Assembly: GCA_002722845.1 (NCBI GenBank)
Contig: PBND01000057.1
Coordinates: 1 to 32,736, forward strand
DNA: 32,736 nt
Direction: 5' to 3'
Source: Myxococcales bacterium
GTDB lineage: Bacteria > Myxococcota > UBA4151
The notes below the pieces were generated by a model. It did not search any database and was not told where the DNA came from. It was given only the letters and a program-made list of their open reading frames with translations. Of the stretch, positions 1 through 8,624 are shown in pieces (within the stretch, counting starts at the first letter, position 1; the number at the start of each line of letters is the position of its first letter). The position numbers and the translations under genes were made by a program.

Positions 1-53
1 CTCGACTCGGGCTCATCGCTCGACTCAGGCTCATCGCTGGACTCAGGCCCATC
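1..53 (-). repeat. 18-base tandem repeat coding DEPESS hexamers
   Basis: About three 18-base units encode the hexamer Asp-(Glu/Gly)-Pro-Glu-Ser-Ser in the tail of the FHA protein. The array runs off the window edge, so its copy number is unknown. Serine flanked by acidic residues resembles a casein-kinase-like phosphoacceptor or a disordered spacer; which of these applies cannot be told from sequence. Confidence 0.8.
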
Positions 54-914
54 GCTGACTCCAGCTTCGATCGCCGTGACTTCATCGCCACCCTCGAGCG
101 CCTCAAGAGCGGCGGCCGCAAGATCGGCCAGCTCGTCTTCACCCTCGAAGACCAGCTCGTCGATCGATTGATCGTCGACTGCTTCCACCTCGGCTGCTTC
201 GGTCTCCCCGTCACCATCAAGAGCAGCCAGGGCAGCGGCCGCTAAATCCCCGAGGTCATCATCCTCGTGGCCGGCCGCCATCATCGGCTCCATGGTGGGC
301 TCTTCATCGACGACAGGATCGGATCCGCCGAGGGCCATGACAGGCTCCGCAGCCTCTGGCGACGATTCGATGGCCAAGTCCTCAAGGTTGACCGGTTCGT
401 TCGACGCAGGTTCCGGAATCTGCGCTAAATCGAGCCCTGTCTCATCGAAGGCAACGCTAGCCAGCGGGTCCTCCAGACTTGGGTCAAGAACCGCGGTGGC
501 CGGCAACCCGCCAGAAGACGGAAGCATGGTCATCTTCTGAGCTTCTTCCTCGGCCTGTTGGCGGTCTGAGAAAGACGCGACCTCGGGGTCTCCCGCCGCC
601 TCGACATCCTCAGGAGCCGCCTCTTCAACACGCACGATAGAGGTGCCGATCAGGATGCGGTCACCAATCGCCAACTCGGCTTTGGTGATCCGCTCACCAT
701 TCACGAAAGTCCCATTTTTCGAGCCCAGGTCGGTGACCTGAACCGTCCCATCGTCGTTGGCAAACTCAACATGCCGCCGAGACACCATCTCTTCGAAGAG
801 CGTCAGCGTCACGTCGTTCCCACGGCCAATAGAAACGGCCTCACCCGAGCCCAAAATATAGGTCCCGCCCTGATACTTACCACTGATGAAGTGGAGCTTT
901 CTGTGGGTGCTCAA
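1..914 (-). CDS. FHA-domain protein with acidic repetitive tail (3' end outside window)
   Basis: The first ~98 residues form a clear forkhead-associated domain, a phosphothreonine-binding module: GR at 30-31, SRRH at 45-48 and SKNGT at 65-69 are the canonical binding-loop residues. The rest of the visible ~304 codons is a low-complexity, Asp/Glu/Ser/Ala-rich region with two copies of a DLAAAAL helix motif and, at the window edge, a DEPESS hexamer repeat. The start is TTG at 914-912, overlapping the upstream stop as TTGA, with GGGAG 8 bases ahead; this start gives the complete FHA domain. It is the last visible gene of the Bat operon, so it probably couples Ser/Thr-kinase signalling to that complex (inference). 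The C-terminus is missing, so a catalytic or membrane domain could follow. Confidence 0.85.
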   Translation of the reverse strand, partial: MSTHRKLHFISGKYQGGTYILGSGEAVSIGRGNDVTLTLFEEMVSRRHVEFANDDGTVQVTDLGSKNGTFVNGERITKAELAIGDRILIGTSIVRVEEAAPEDVEAAGDPEVASFSDRQQAEEEAQKMTMLPSSGGLPATAVLDPSLEDPLASVAFDETGLDLAQIPEPASNEPVNLEDLAIESSPEAAEPVMALGGSDPVVDEEPTMEPMMAAGHEDDDLGDLAAAALAALDGDGETEAAEVEAVDDQSIDELVFEGEDELADLAAAALEALEGGDEVTAIEAGVSDGPESSDEPESSDEPES

Positions 915-1696
915 GGTGCTTTCTCCCGCTGAAAGGCCGACCGAGCAGGATGCAACTCAGGCGCCTTCACCTCATCCTTCACCGACTGGACCCGGCTGCG
1001 CAAGTCCTTCACCCACTCGATATCCTCCGGATTTTCAGAAACATCTGGATATCGCTGGCGGGCGTTCTCGACCCGCTGCAATGCGGCCCGCAGGCGGCCT
1101 TGCTGTTCATTCCATCGAGCCAGGTACATTTGGCGTTTGTAGAGCAAGGCCCAGGCTTTGACCTGTAAGCCCTTGAGTGACTCGACCCGTGCATCCTCAG
1201 GATGGTGGCGAAAGAAGACGGAAAGGGCGAGTACGGTGGCCTCCACATCCTCGAGATCCCGTTCATGGGGGGGCGGTAAGAGGAAGAAATCGCCCGGCCA
1301 CTGTTCTTCGAGCACTTTGATGATGCCGTAACGGGCCTCGACCAGGCGGGCATGGGTCGGGTGCTGCTCGATGAAGCGAGTAAACGCAGCGATGGCCATC
1401 TCCGAATTGCCCTGAACTGCTTCGGCTTCGGCCGCACCGAGTTCCGCCTCGGTCGCATAGGTAGAGAAAGGGTATTTCTCTGTCACTTCTCGAAAGGCTG
1501 CTGCAGCCTCGATCCCAAGGCCGCGCTTGAGGTAGCTCTGGGCCCGGTCGTAGGCATCTTTTGCCCGCTGTTGATAGGCTTCCGGTGCCAGCGAAGTCAG
1601 ATCCTCTTCCTCCCCCTTGAGCAGTTCGCGGCGCTCCTCAAGGGTCGACTCCATCGGTGACATGGGCGTCGCCAAGATCAATAAACCTAGGATCAT
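911..1696 (-). CDS. BamD-like TPR protein, Bat operon
   Basis: A 261-residue protein of helical tetratricopeptide-type repeats. The repeat pattern (AAAAFREVTEKYPFSTYATEAE, then a second unit with FIEQHPTHARLVEARYGI) matches the BamD/YfiO outer-membrane assembly lipoprotein family: a short N-terminal lead, paired helices with YP/HP turns and about five repeats. It lacks the lipobox cysteine of true BamD; the N-terminus is only a short hydrophobic stretch (MILGLLILATPMSP). The ATG at 1696 is chosen because it overlaps the upstream stop as ATGA with GGAG just upstream; a longer reading back to 1738 would lie inside the previous gene. It sits between the BatE-like gene and the FHA gene. BamD relationship is likely, but a generic TPR scaffold is the alternative. 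Confidence 0.7.
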   Translation of the reverse strand: MILGLLILATPMSPMESTLEERRELLKGEEEDLTSLAPEAYQQRAKDAYDRAQSYLKRGLGIEAAAAFREVTEKYPFSTYATEAELGAAEAEAVQGNSEMAIAAFTRFIEQHPTHARLVEARYGIIKVLEEQWPGDFFLLPPPHERDLEDVEATVLALSVFFRHHPEDARVESLKGLQVKAWALLYKRQMYLARWNEQQGRLRAALQRVENARQRYPDVSENPEDIEWVKDLRSRVQSVKDEVKAPELHPARSAFQREKAP

Positions 1697-2355
1697 TTCT
1701 TCTCCACCACATCGATAAGGCCCTCGGCCTGAATCCAACCAACCAACGCGCCAGCCACCTCAATCTTGGCCCACTCTGCGTCACGATCCAAGACCCGCAC
1801 GATCTGGCTCGTTTCGACCTTAGCCAGTGACTTCGCCTTGGACTTTGGCTCCATCATCAGAGCCTGTGGCTGGGTTGCCACAGCCCGCTGATCACCGGCA
1901 AGCGACAGTTGGGCGGCAGCCGAGACGGCGCAAAGGGCGAAAGCAGCGAGGGCGAGGCCAAGGCTTGACCGGTGCTGCAAACGCCGACGACAGGCGATGA
2001 GACCGAGAACGAAGGCAAAAAGTCCCAACCATTCCAGGGGAAGTCGTGTGGGCAGAGGCGGGGGCAAGTGAAGGGGCCAAGGGGGAGCGACATCGGCCCT
2101 TTTCTCGCGCCCCTGGCCAGCGAGAAAGAGGTTAAAACGCAGTGACTCGTCATCGCCGCCGAGGCGTTCCGCCCGCAGATAGTTGACGACTGCGTCGGGC
2201 CATCGCCCGGCTGCATGGGCAACAAAGGCCCGATTGTAGTAATCGGCCGCGTCCGTGGCCTCTTGTTGCTGCAACAGGACCCATGCGCCTTTGGGATCCC
2301 CGGCATCGAGCCGATCTTGGGCAGTCACGGTACTCAAGAGGAGGAAGACGATCAC
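1693..2355 (-). CDS. batE: BatE-like TPR/SH3-like membrane protein
   Basis: A 220-residue protein with a short signal-like start, a TPR-like region (tandem helices around DYYNRAFVAHAAGRWPDAVVNY), a Pro-rich segment, two hydrophobic helices (LGLFAFVLGLIACRR and LGLALAAFALCAVSAAA) and a C-terminal SH3b-like beta domain (ETSQIVRVLDRDAEWAKIEV). TPR, membrane span and SH3 in this order is the layout of BatE in aerotolerance operons. The GTG start at 2355 overlaps the batD stop as GTGA and has GGAGG seven bases ahead, far better than the TTG at 2373. The role, bridging the Bat complex to periplasmic partners or peptidoglycan, is inferred from the family. Confidence 0.7.
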   Translation of the reverse strand: MIVFLLLSTVTAQDRLDAGDPKGAWVLLQQQEATDAADYYNRAFVAHAAGRWPDAVVNYLRAERLGGDDESLRFNLFLAGQGREKRADVAPPWPLHLPPPLPTRLPLEWLGLFAFVLGLIACRRRLQHRSSLGLALAAFALCAVSAAAQLSLAGDQRAVATQPQALMMEPKSKAKSLAKVETSQIVRVLDRDAEWAKIEVAGALVGWIQAEGLIDVVEKK

Positions 2356-3950
2356 CGTAAGCCCTCCAGCCAACTGGCCAGTAGCGCTTCTGCTTCTTCC
2401 TGCGCGGTGGTCTGCCCCCCATAGGTTAGCCGATCCAACTCGGACAATGCTTCATCGAGTCGTTCCAACTCTTCCCCAGACAATCGTTGGTCCAAGTGGG
2501 CCAATAACTCCTGGCGAGTCAGCCCACGAACCGCCTCGCCTCCGGCAAGGTTTTGGAGAGCTTGTTCCAGTCGGTTCAACGGCGTGACCACCTCACGAAC
2601 GGTCGGCTGAGACCGCCGAGGGACCAGACTGAGCAAAGCGAGAAGGGCTGCACAGATCGGCAAGATGGGGCCCCGGGCCCATACGGGCGCGCCGACTTGA
2701 TCCCGTAATCCGCCGATGGGCCCCATCGGCCGCACATTTGCCCTGGGACCGATCCGATCTCGGGCATCACCTGCAGCGTTCGGCTCCGAGCCCTTCGCTT
2801 GTAGTTCAAAGGGTCCAAGAATTTCCTCTTTAATCTGACCGAGTTCCGGGTCGAACCAGCGAACGACAAAGGCGTCGATGGTAAAGCGCCCGGGACGGGT
2901 CGCCTGCACGGACAGCGTCCAACTCAGGGTCCCTCCCACGAACTCCGACTCCCGCCAAAGGTCGACCTGCCGCTGGGCGTTGAAGGCCCGCAGCCCCTTG
3001 GGAAGAGGAGGAACCGTCATGGGGAAGGCGGCTAGATCGCCCGCGCCGGTCACTTTGATGCTGAGCTGGGCAGCATCGCCCACCATCAGATCCGGTGGAT
3101 CGAGTTCCGCCTCGACCTCGTAGCGCCCAACCTCCTGGCGGGTGATGTCCTCTGGCAAAGCGTTCACTTGAAGAGACAGGGAGGCAGAACGCAGTTCCAC
3201 CGCTTCCGAGCGACGGAAGAAGCCATCTTCCTTGATCACCTCGACCACCGCTCGGGAGCCCCCCAATTCCATGGGGCCCGAGGCTTCGGCGAATCCAGCC
3301 CAGCGACCGATGAGTCGACGAACATATCGCTGTCCGCCCACCTCTTCGACCATCGCTCTGCCGCCCTTGGGAAGACTCAACTCCTCCCACCACAGGTCTT
3401 TGCCTTCCGGGTGGGAGACTTCGCTGTATTTGTGCACTTCGACCTGTCGATAAAGATGATAGAGGAAGGCACTCACTGTGAACTGCTGACCCACGACGGG
3501 GTCCCGGGGGCTGACCTCGAGATGGAGAAACAGAGGCTCGCCCTCGGGTTGTTCAGCCAAACTATCGAGGCTGCGGACGTTCACAGTCACAGCCGGCCCC
3601 CGCCAGCGCCGGCCATCGGCGATGACGTCAACGGGACCAATGCGTCGCTTGCCGGGCTTGTCTGGAGCCCGCAATTGATAGCGGAGGACCGTCTGCTGCA
3701 TGACCTCCTTGCGCCCTCCGCTGATCGTCCACCGAGTGCTGTTGAAGCGACCTGCGCTACCTAGGTTCGTAAAGGCACCGAGTCGCAATTCCTCTGCGCT
3801 GACCGGTCCACCCTGCTGATGGTGAACCTTGATCTCCAAGGTGGTGCGCGCACCGGCTTGGACGGGGTTTGGGTCCAAACTCAACTCGACACGGGCCGCG
3901 CCTGACACACTGGAGAAGAGCAGAACTGCGAGCCCGAAACACCTCACCAT
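2352..3950 (-). CDS. batD: BatD (oxygen-tolerance family membrane protein)
   Basis: A 532-residue protein with a signal peptide (hydrophobic residues 5-18, ending SGAA), then repeated immunoglobulin-like beta domains typical of BatD: an opening VELSLDPNPVQAGA, then EVSPRDPVVGQQFTVSAFLY and EAELDPPDLMVGDAAQLSIK, each restarting the fold with Val-Gly-(Asp/Gln). A transmembrane helix follows (about residues 430-447, ILPICAALLALLSLV), and then a cytoplasmic helical tail with LASWLEGLR at the end. This is the classic periplasm-facing BatD topology. The ATG at 3950 overlaps the end of batB and has GGAGAAAG ahead. In the family it associates with the BatA/BatB von Willebrand proteins; the name refers to aerotolerance in Bacteroides, which is not proven here. 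Confidence 0.85.
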   Translation of the reverse strand: MVRCFGLAVLLFSSVSGAARVELSLDPNPVQAGARTTLEIKVHHQQGGPVSAEELRLGAFTNLGSAGRFNSTRWTISGGRKEVMQQTVLRYQLRAPDKPGKRRIGPVDVIADGRRWRGPAVTVNVRSLDSLAEQPEGEPLFLHLEVSPRDPVVGQQFTVSAFLYHLYRQVEVHKYSEVSHPEGKDLWWEELSLPKGGRAMVEEVGGQRYVRRLIGRWAGFAEASGPMELGGSRAVVEVIKEDGFFRRSEAVELRSASLSLQVNALPEDITRQEVGRYEVEAELDPPDLMVGDAAQLSIKVTGAGDLAAFPMTVPPLPKGLRAFNAQRQVDLWRESEFVGGTLSWTLSVQATRPGRFTIDAFVVRWFDPELGQIKEEILGPFELQAKGSEPNAAGDARDRIGPRANVRPMGPIGGLRDQVGAPVWARGPILPICAALLALLSLVPRRSQPTVREVVTPLNRLEQALQNLAGGEAVRGLTRQELLAHLDQRLSGEELERLDEALSELDRLTYGGQTTAQEEAEALLASWLEGLR

Positions 3951-5734
3951 TCTTTCTCCACGGGCCGGCTCGACTGCGGCGGTTGCCAGGTCTCCAGGGG
4001 AAGCAGTTGTTGTCTCGCCCGGTAACTGTCCAACAATCCCTGACTTGGACTTCGAGGTCCAGCATCGCCCTGAGGCTCGGCCGCATCCTGCGCCGGGTTG
4101 GGCTCCATCGGGCCTGGCCCAGCATCGGGCCCGGTCGGCTCATCCGGCGGTGGTTCGGCCTCTGGCCCGCCATCTTGCTCTTGATCGCCATCGGGGGATT
4201 GCGGCGCTTCCGACTCGTCGTCCTTACCTTCCTCGTTTTCGTCCCGCTGCCCATCGTCGTCCGGGTTTTTGTTGTCAGACTTCTCCTCGCCGTCCTCCTT
4301 GTCCTGATCGCCCTCGTCGTCACCCTCTCCCTGCTCATTGGAGTCCTGGTCTGGGGGCTTCGGTACCGGTGCGAGCAAGTGGCGTAACCAACGGGTCGCC
4401 GGTTGATGACCCGGTTGGCGAATCAAGGCCTGTCGGAGCTGATGAAGGGCGCGCTCTTTGTCGCCGGCTTTGGCGAAGGCTTCCCCTCTCGCCGTCAGGG
4501 CCCGTACCAACTCGTCCCCCTCCAAACGGGCTGTGGCCCGTCCGAGGGCACGGGCAGCCTCCTCGTGACGACCAAGACGCAAGAGCGCGAGGCCACGATT
4601 GTAATCGAGGCGGGGGTCCTGACCTCGACTTTCGGCCGCATCAAAGGCCGCCAATGCCTCCTCCGAATTGCCCGCTTCCAGAGCCTGCACCCCGGCGGCC
4701 GCATCCGGATCCTCGTGCTCAGGGCCAGCGAAACCAGTGAGCATCGGCAAAACCAAGAGAACGAGCACGCGGGGCCAGCGCCAAAAGAGCGCCCCAAAAA
4801 TCAAACCCAACAGCAGGCAAAACAGAAACCACCGGGGTCTCGCTTCACTCCGGATCGGCTGATGTGCGCCCCGCTCCAATTCCACCAAGGCCCGCTCCAA
4901 TTGGGTGGCTGCATCTCGCCCAGGCCGAATCGCGAGATGCTGCCCCTCGGCGATCTCTGCCAGTTGAGCGAGCAGCAGGCCTTGGGCCCGACTCACGACG
5001 GGACGCCCTGCTTTGTCCCGCAGGTAACCCCCTTCACCATCGGGTACAGGTTCGCCTAACTCGCTACCCACAGTAACAAAGAAGCTCCGAACCCCGGCGT
5101 CTCTCAAGGCCTCCACCATGGGCTTAAGTTGGGCCTCATCACTCTCGTGCTCCTCGCCGTCGGTCAGCACCACCAACACTCGGTCCCCCTCCCCCCCCTC
5201 TTCGAAGGCCCGCAAAGAGGCATCGAAAACCGAGGCGAGGTTGGTCCCCCCCACGGGCAAGCTCCCGGTGCGGACATCACCGAGGTAGCGACTGAACATC
5301 TCCCCATCGCGGGTAAAGGGACAGAGCAGATGGGAGGTCCCCGCAAAGGTCATCAAGGCAAAGCGGTCTCCCTCGAGTCGGCGGGCCATCCGCTCAACGG
5401 TTCGCCGGGCCGCGGACAAGCGGTTCGGACTGAGGTCCTGGGCGTCCATGGACCGGCTCACATCGACAGCGATCAGCAGATCGAGCCCGCGCCCCTCAAC
5501 CCAATGGACCTCCGCTGGTCCCTCAAGCCGGGCGAAGCCGAGGGTAAAGCCCAGCAACGAGATCGTCGCCAGGATCTTGAAAATCAAGGGGTTGCGGCGC
5601 GGCCGGGCATTGGCCCGTAGGTTTTCGGCCAGACCAAGCCCCTTCAAGTCTGTGCCCAGTGCGCCCAAGCCACGGCGCCAGATCCAGGGCAGGCTAAAAA
5701 GCAACAACAACCACATCGGATCGGCAAGTCGCAT
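3944..5734 (-). CDS. batB: BatB-BatC fusion: VWA domain plus TPR and acidic tail
   Basis: A 596-residue protein. Two N-terminal membrane helices (about 8-18 and 50-67) precede a von Willebrand A domain with a full MIDAS start, Asp91-Ser93-Ser95 (DVSRSM), and a later LTDGEE. A third membrane helix follows (WFLFCLLLGLIFGALFW). Next come TPR helices typical of BatC (DYNRGLALLRLGRHEEAARAL), a long Asp/Glu/Asn/Lys tract (about positions 4195-4352) and an LLDSYRARQ motif near the end, as in BatC C-termini. BatB and BatC are usually separate genes; here they are one reading frame. The ATG at 5734 overlaps the batA stop as TAATG with GGAG eight bases ahead; a start at 5773 would lie 40 bases inside batA. 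Confidence 0.87.
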   Translation of the reverse strand: MRLADPMWLLLLFSLPWIWRRGLGALGTDLKGLGLAENLRANARPRRNPLIFKILATISLLGFTLGFARLEGPAEVHWVEGRGLDLLIAVDVSRSMDAQDLSPNRLSAARRTVERMARRLEGDRFALMTFAGTSHLLCPFTRDGEMFSRYLGDVRTGSLPVGGTNLASVFDASLRAFEEGGEGDRVLVVLTDGEEHESDEAQLKPMVEALRDAGVRSFFVTVGSELGEPVPDGEGGYLRDKAGRPVVSRAQGLLLAQLAEIAEGQHLAIRPGRDAATQLERALVELERGAHQPIRSEARPRWFLFCLLLGLIFGALFWRWPRVLVLLVLPMLTGFAGPEHEDPDAAAGVQALEAGNSEEALAAFDAAESRGQDPRLDYNRGLALLRLGRHEEAARALGRATARLEGDELVRALTARGEAFAKAGDKERALHQLRQALIRQPGHQPATRWLRHLLAPVPKPPDQDSNEQGEGDDEGDQDKEDGEEKSDNKNPDDDGQRDENEEGKDDESEAPQSPDGDQEQDGGPEAEPPPDEPTGPDAGPGPMEPNPAQDAAEPQGDAGPRSPSQGLLDSYRARQQLLPLETWQPPQSSRPVEKEW

Positions 5735-6774
5735 TAGGAACGCTCCGGAACGGCCAGGCCCAAAAGGAGCCACAGCAGGGCAACTCCAGCCAAGGCTGGC
5801 GTCAATCCAGCGCTGAGGTCCTGGCCTCGACTTGGCTGGGCTTGGTCCTCCATCTCCCGTCGCTCGAGTCCATCGAGAATCTCATGAAAGCGGCGGCGGA
5901 GCCGTGCTTCATCCTGGGCTCGATAAAACTCACCACCACTCAGCCGGGCGATGGAAGCGAGAAGGCGGGGGTCAGCCTCCAGGCGGAACTGGACGATCTG
6001 GGGCTCGCCTTCTTCGATGCCAACGAGCACCGGGACGTCGGGAGCCTCACTACCGATCAACACCGTATCCACCCGGACGCCAGCTTCGGCTGCTGCCCGG
6101 GCCGCATCCAAAGGCTCCACATTGCCTGCGGTGTTCTTACCATCGGTCACGAGGACGACCACCTTCGATGCGGCTTTGGATTCCTCCAAGCGCAAGGTGC
6201 TGGCTAGCAATGCATTGCCGATGGCTGTCCCATCTTCGATGACGCCGGGCCGCAAACGCCGCAAGACCTGAACGAGAAACTCGTGGTCGAAGGTCAGAGG
6301 CACCTGCGAAAAGGCTTCTTTCGAGAAGACGACGAGACCCACTCTATCCCGGTGCCGCTGCCCCACAAACTCCTCGACCACCCGCTGGGCCGCAGCGATC
6401 CGAGTTGACTGCCGGGCCTCCTCAAGACTGATCCGCCGCCCCGAACTGCGCACCCCCATATCGAGGGCGTACATGGAGGTGGAGAGATCTAATGCGATGA
6501 CGAGATCGATACCGCTCTTCTTCTCCACGTGCGGTGCAGGCGCCGTTGGGCCCGCAAGCACGACCACGGTGCCCATAAAGACGATGAGGGCAGCCAACTG
6601 CCGGACCAAACGAAGCAGCCGCCCCCAACCCCACCCGTGGCCGATCTGCCCGAAGTGGGCGGCAGTGGGCAGGTTGATGGCCGCCGGCCTGCGCCGAAAG
6701 AACCCCAGGAGGAGGAGCAGCAGCAGCGCAAACGCCAAAGGGCGCTCCCACATCATCCCGAAGAGCGGCGTCAT
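5734..6774 (-). CDS. batA: BatA, membrane-anchored von Willebrand A protein
   Basis: A 346-residue protein with two N-terminal membrane helices (residues 13-26 and 60-75), a von Willebrand A domain and a C-terminal membrane helix (LAGVALLWLLLGLAVP). The MIDAS motif is complete: Asp96, Ser98, Ser100 (LDLSTSM), the DGTAIGNAL threonine loop and the LVTDGKN aspartate. Length and topology match BatA. It should bind a divalent metal and partner proteins on the periplasmic side or near the membrane and be regulated by the MoxR ATPase encoded upstream (family knowledge). The ATG overlaps the stop of the preceding gene as ATGA and has GGAGG seven bases ahead. Confidence 0.9.
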   Translation of the reverse strand: MTPLFGMMWERPLAFALLLLLLLGFFRRRPAAINLPTAAHFGQIGHGWGWGRLLRLVRQLAALIVFMGTVVVLAGPTAPAPHVEKKSGIDLVIALDLSTSMYALDMGVRSSGRRISLEEARQSTRIAAAQRVVEEFVGQRHRDRVGLVVFSKEAFSQVPLTFDHEFLVQVLRRLRPGVIEDGTAIGNALLASTLRLEESKAASKVVVLVTDGKNTAGNVEPLDAARAAAEAGVRVDTVLIGSEAPDVPVLVGIEEGEPQIVQFRLEADPRLLASIARLSGGEFYRAQDEARLRRRFHEILDGLERREMEDQAQPSRGQDLSAGLTPALAGVALLWLLLGLAVPERS

Positions 6775-7733
6775 GCTGAGCCTCCCGAGATCGACCGTTG
6801 ACTCTTCTCGGCTTTGCGAATCCAGCCTTCGACCAGGTCGAGAAGATCCGCGATGGCTTCCCGGTCCGCCTCGGCACCGGCGTAACGCACTTGATCCGCA
6901 GCATCGAGGAGGTCCTTGAGTCCCTTGCGAGGCACCCCAGGAAGGGCGGTCTCGGTACTGGCCTCAAGGATTTCTTCGCTGGTGGATTCCGCTGTGTTCA
7001 AGCCAAACCGGGCATCTAGATAGGCCCGGAGAATGGCCAACAACTCAAACCAGGCTTGGCGTTGCTCAGTGGGTTGCTTCAACCGCTTCCGGAGCAGCTT
7101 CAGATCCTTCAGAGCCTGCTCATAGGGATCGATGACCACGGCCGGCGCCACAGTCTCCGCCCCTTGGGCCCGAGGCCAGAACCGAACGAGCAGGGCGAGC
7201 AGGGCCAAGACGCCGATGAGACCCAGCACCCAATAGAAAGAGGCTGGTGGACCGGGACGCAGCACAACCATCGGCTTGAACCCAACCTCAGGCGCCTGTG
7301 GTGAAGGGCCTGCATCCATCACTTGCAAAGGCAAGGCGGGAACTTGGAGTTTCTGGTCATCGATACGGACTTGGAAGCTGGGACTCCGCACCTCGCCCAC
7401 GTCGAGGATCACCAGGGGGTAGCGCAGGGTTTCGAGGAGATCATCGCCATCGGCCTCTAAGGACCGCTTGGGTAGGCCGGTCGCCATCATGCCCTTGCCT
7501 TCGGGTAGGGTCTCGGGCGCGTCCAGGCTTGAGTTCTTGCTGTAGCGCACTCGCAAGACGAGGGTCACCACTTCGCCGGGAAGGAGCCCCGAGCCTTCTA
7601 GGTCGGCCGTCAACTGGGCTGGTTTTTTCTCCCGGCGAGCAGCCGATGGCCCCGCATCGACTTGGGCTTCGCCGGCCTCAAGCCGTGGGCCACCGTCTGC
7701 CCAGACGTTGGCCAGTAAGACGAGCGCGATCAT
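6771..7733 (-). CDS. Single-span membrane protein of the Bat operon (DUF4381/BatD-tail-like)
   Basis: A 320-residue protein: short signal-like N-terminus (MIALVLLANVWADG), an extracytoplasmic Ig-like beta domain (about residues 35-150, with LTADLEGSGLLPGEVVTLVL), one transmembrane helix (FYWVLGLIGVLALLALLV) and a helical cytoplasmic tail with YLDARFGLNTAESTSEEIL. This tail type is found in proteins between DUF58 and BatA in MoxR operons, often annotated DUF4381. It may assist complex assembly; no enzyme motif is present. The start at 7733 overlaps the DUF58 stop as ATGA; a start at 7772 would sit 43 bases inside that gene. Function is otherwise unknown. Confidence 0.7.
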   Translation of the reverse strand: MIALVLLANVWADGGPRLEAGEAQVDAGPSAARREKKPAQLTADLEGSGLLPGEVVTLVLRVRYSKNSSLDAPETLPEGKGMMATGLPKRSLEADGDDLLETLRYPLVILDVGEVRSPSFQVRIDDQKLQVPALPLQVMDAGPSPQAPEVGFKPMVVLRPGPPASFYWVLGLIGVLALLALLVRFWPRAQGAETVAPAVVIDPYEQALKDLKLLRKRLKQPTEQRQAWFELLAILRAYLDARFGLNTAESTSEEILEASTETALPGVPRKGLKDLLDAADQVRYAGAEADREAIADLLDLVEGWIRKAEKSQRSISGGSA

Positions 7734-8620
7734 GCCCAGCCCCGCTGGCGCCTGGCCCGCCCCTGAAGCCAACCAAGGAGCGGCGCTACGGGATCATCGC
7801 CGGCCCGTAATTCCAAACCATCGACCCCACCCTTGGCCAGTTGACTGCGGACCGCATGCATCTGCTCCGCTCGGCCTTCGGCGTAGCGGCGACGCAGCGC
7901 ACCATCGGAGCTGTCCACCAGGCCCACGCCTTCAATCTGCAACAGGCCAGCCGACGGGAGTTCCCATTCCAGGTCATCTCGAATGGCGACGCAGAGCAGT
8001 TCGTGCCGGCTGTTGAGGCGGGTGAGCGCTTCCAGTCCATCGGGCGCCAAGAAATCGCTGATCACAATGACCAAGGAGCGGCGACGGGTGAGCCGGCCGA
8101 GTCGCTCCAGCGCCTCGACGAGGTCCCCCTCACCGGCCCGGCTGGAAGGCCGGGGAATCAGCACCTCTCGCACGACTCGAATCGCCCGCTGCAAGCCTTT
8201 GGTAGGGGCTAGGCTCAGCGGCTCATCCTCACCAAAGGTGAGCAGCCCAACTCGGTCCCGGTTCCGGACCGCGAGGATCGCCACAACGGCAGCGATCACG
8301 GCCGCTGTCTGGACTTTCAAGGTCTCCCGGGAGCCGAAGTGCATACGATGAGAACGGTCGACCACGAGGAGCACGTGGCCTTCCCGCTCCTCGTGAAAGC
8401 GCCGGACAAAGGGGCGTCCCGCACGGGCCGATGCGTTCCAGTCGATGTGGCGAACCTCATCCCCAGGTCGGTATTCATCAAGTTCAGCGAAGTCCAAGCC
8501 GGAGCCTCGGAAGGTCGAGCGATAAGCCCCCGCCGACTCCGCATTGGAGGCACGACTGGCCAATGCGACAGCCTCACGGACTCGCTTAAGTAGCTCCCGG
8601 CTTTGGGCTTCGATGTCCAT
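7730..8620 (-). CDS. DUF58 protein (VWA-like partner of MoxR)
   Basis: A 296-residue DUF58 protein. The signature block FRGSGLDFAELDEYRPGD followed by IDWNASAR is intact (about residues 36-65), and the C-terminal half shows a degenerate von Willebrand A fold (LLVVDRSHRM in place of DxSxS, then LVIVISDFL). It is soluble, unlike BatA/BatB, and is nearly always encoded next to MoxR, which is thought to act on it. The ATG at 8620 lies five bases after the moxR stop; the family alignment begins at MDIEAQSREL, so the reading open back to 8698 is not used. The DxSxS motif reads DRSHR, which keeps the Asp and first Ser but loses the second Ser, so metal binding may be altered. Confidence 0.88.
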   Translation of the reverse strand: MDIEAQSRELLKRVREAVALASRASNAESAGAYRSTFRGSGLDFAELDEYRPGDEVRHIDWNASARAGRPFVRRFHEEREGHVLLVVDRSHRMHFGSRETLKVQTAAVIAAVVAILAVRNRDRVGLLTFGEDEPLSLAPTKGLQRAIRVVREVLIPRPSSRAGEGDLVEALERLGRLTRRRSLVIVISDFLAPDGLEALTRLNSRHELLCVAIRDDLEWELPSAGLLQIEGVGLVDSSDGALRRRYAEGRAEQMHAVRSQLAKGGVDGLELRAGDDPVAPLLGWLQGRARRQRGWA

Positions 8621-8624
8621 GGTT

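Noticed and set aside
1-53. CRISPR or direct-repeat array at the left edge
   Set aside because: The 18-base period is in-frame and encodes an amino-acid repeat in the FHA protein, with no spacers.
3829-4740. Long plus-strand open frames inside the bat genes
   Set aside because: They lie antisense to BatB/BatD, whose domains and overlaps are clear, and their residues are low-complexity Pro/Arg, typical of GC-rich shadow frames.
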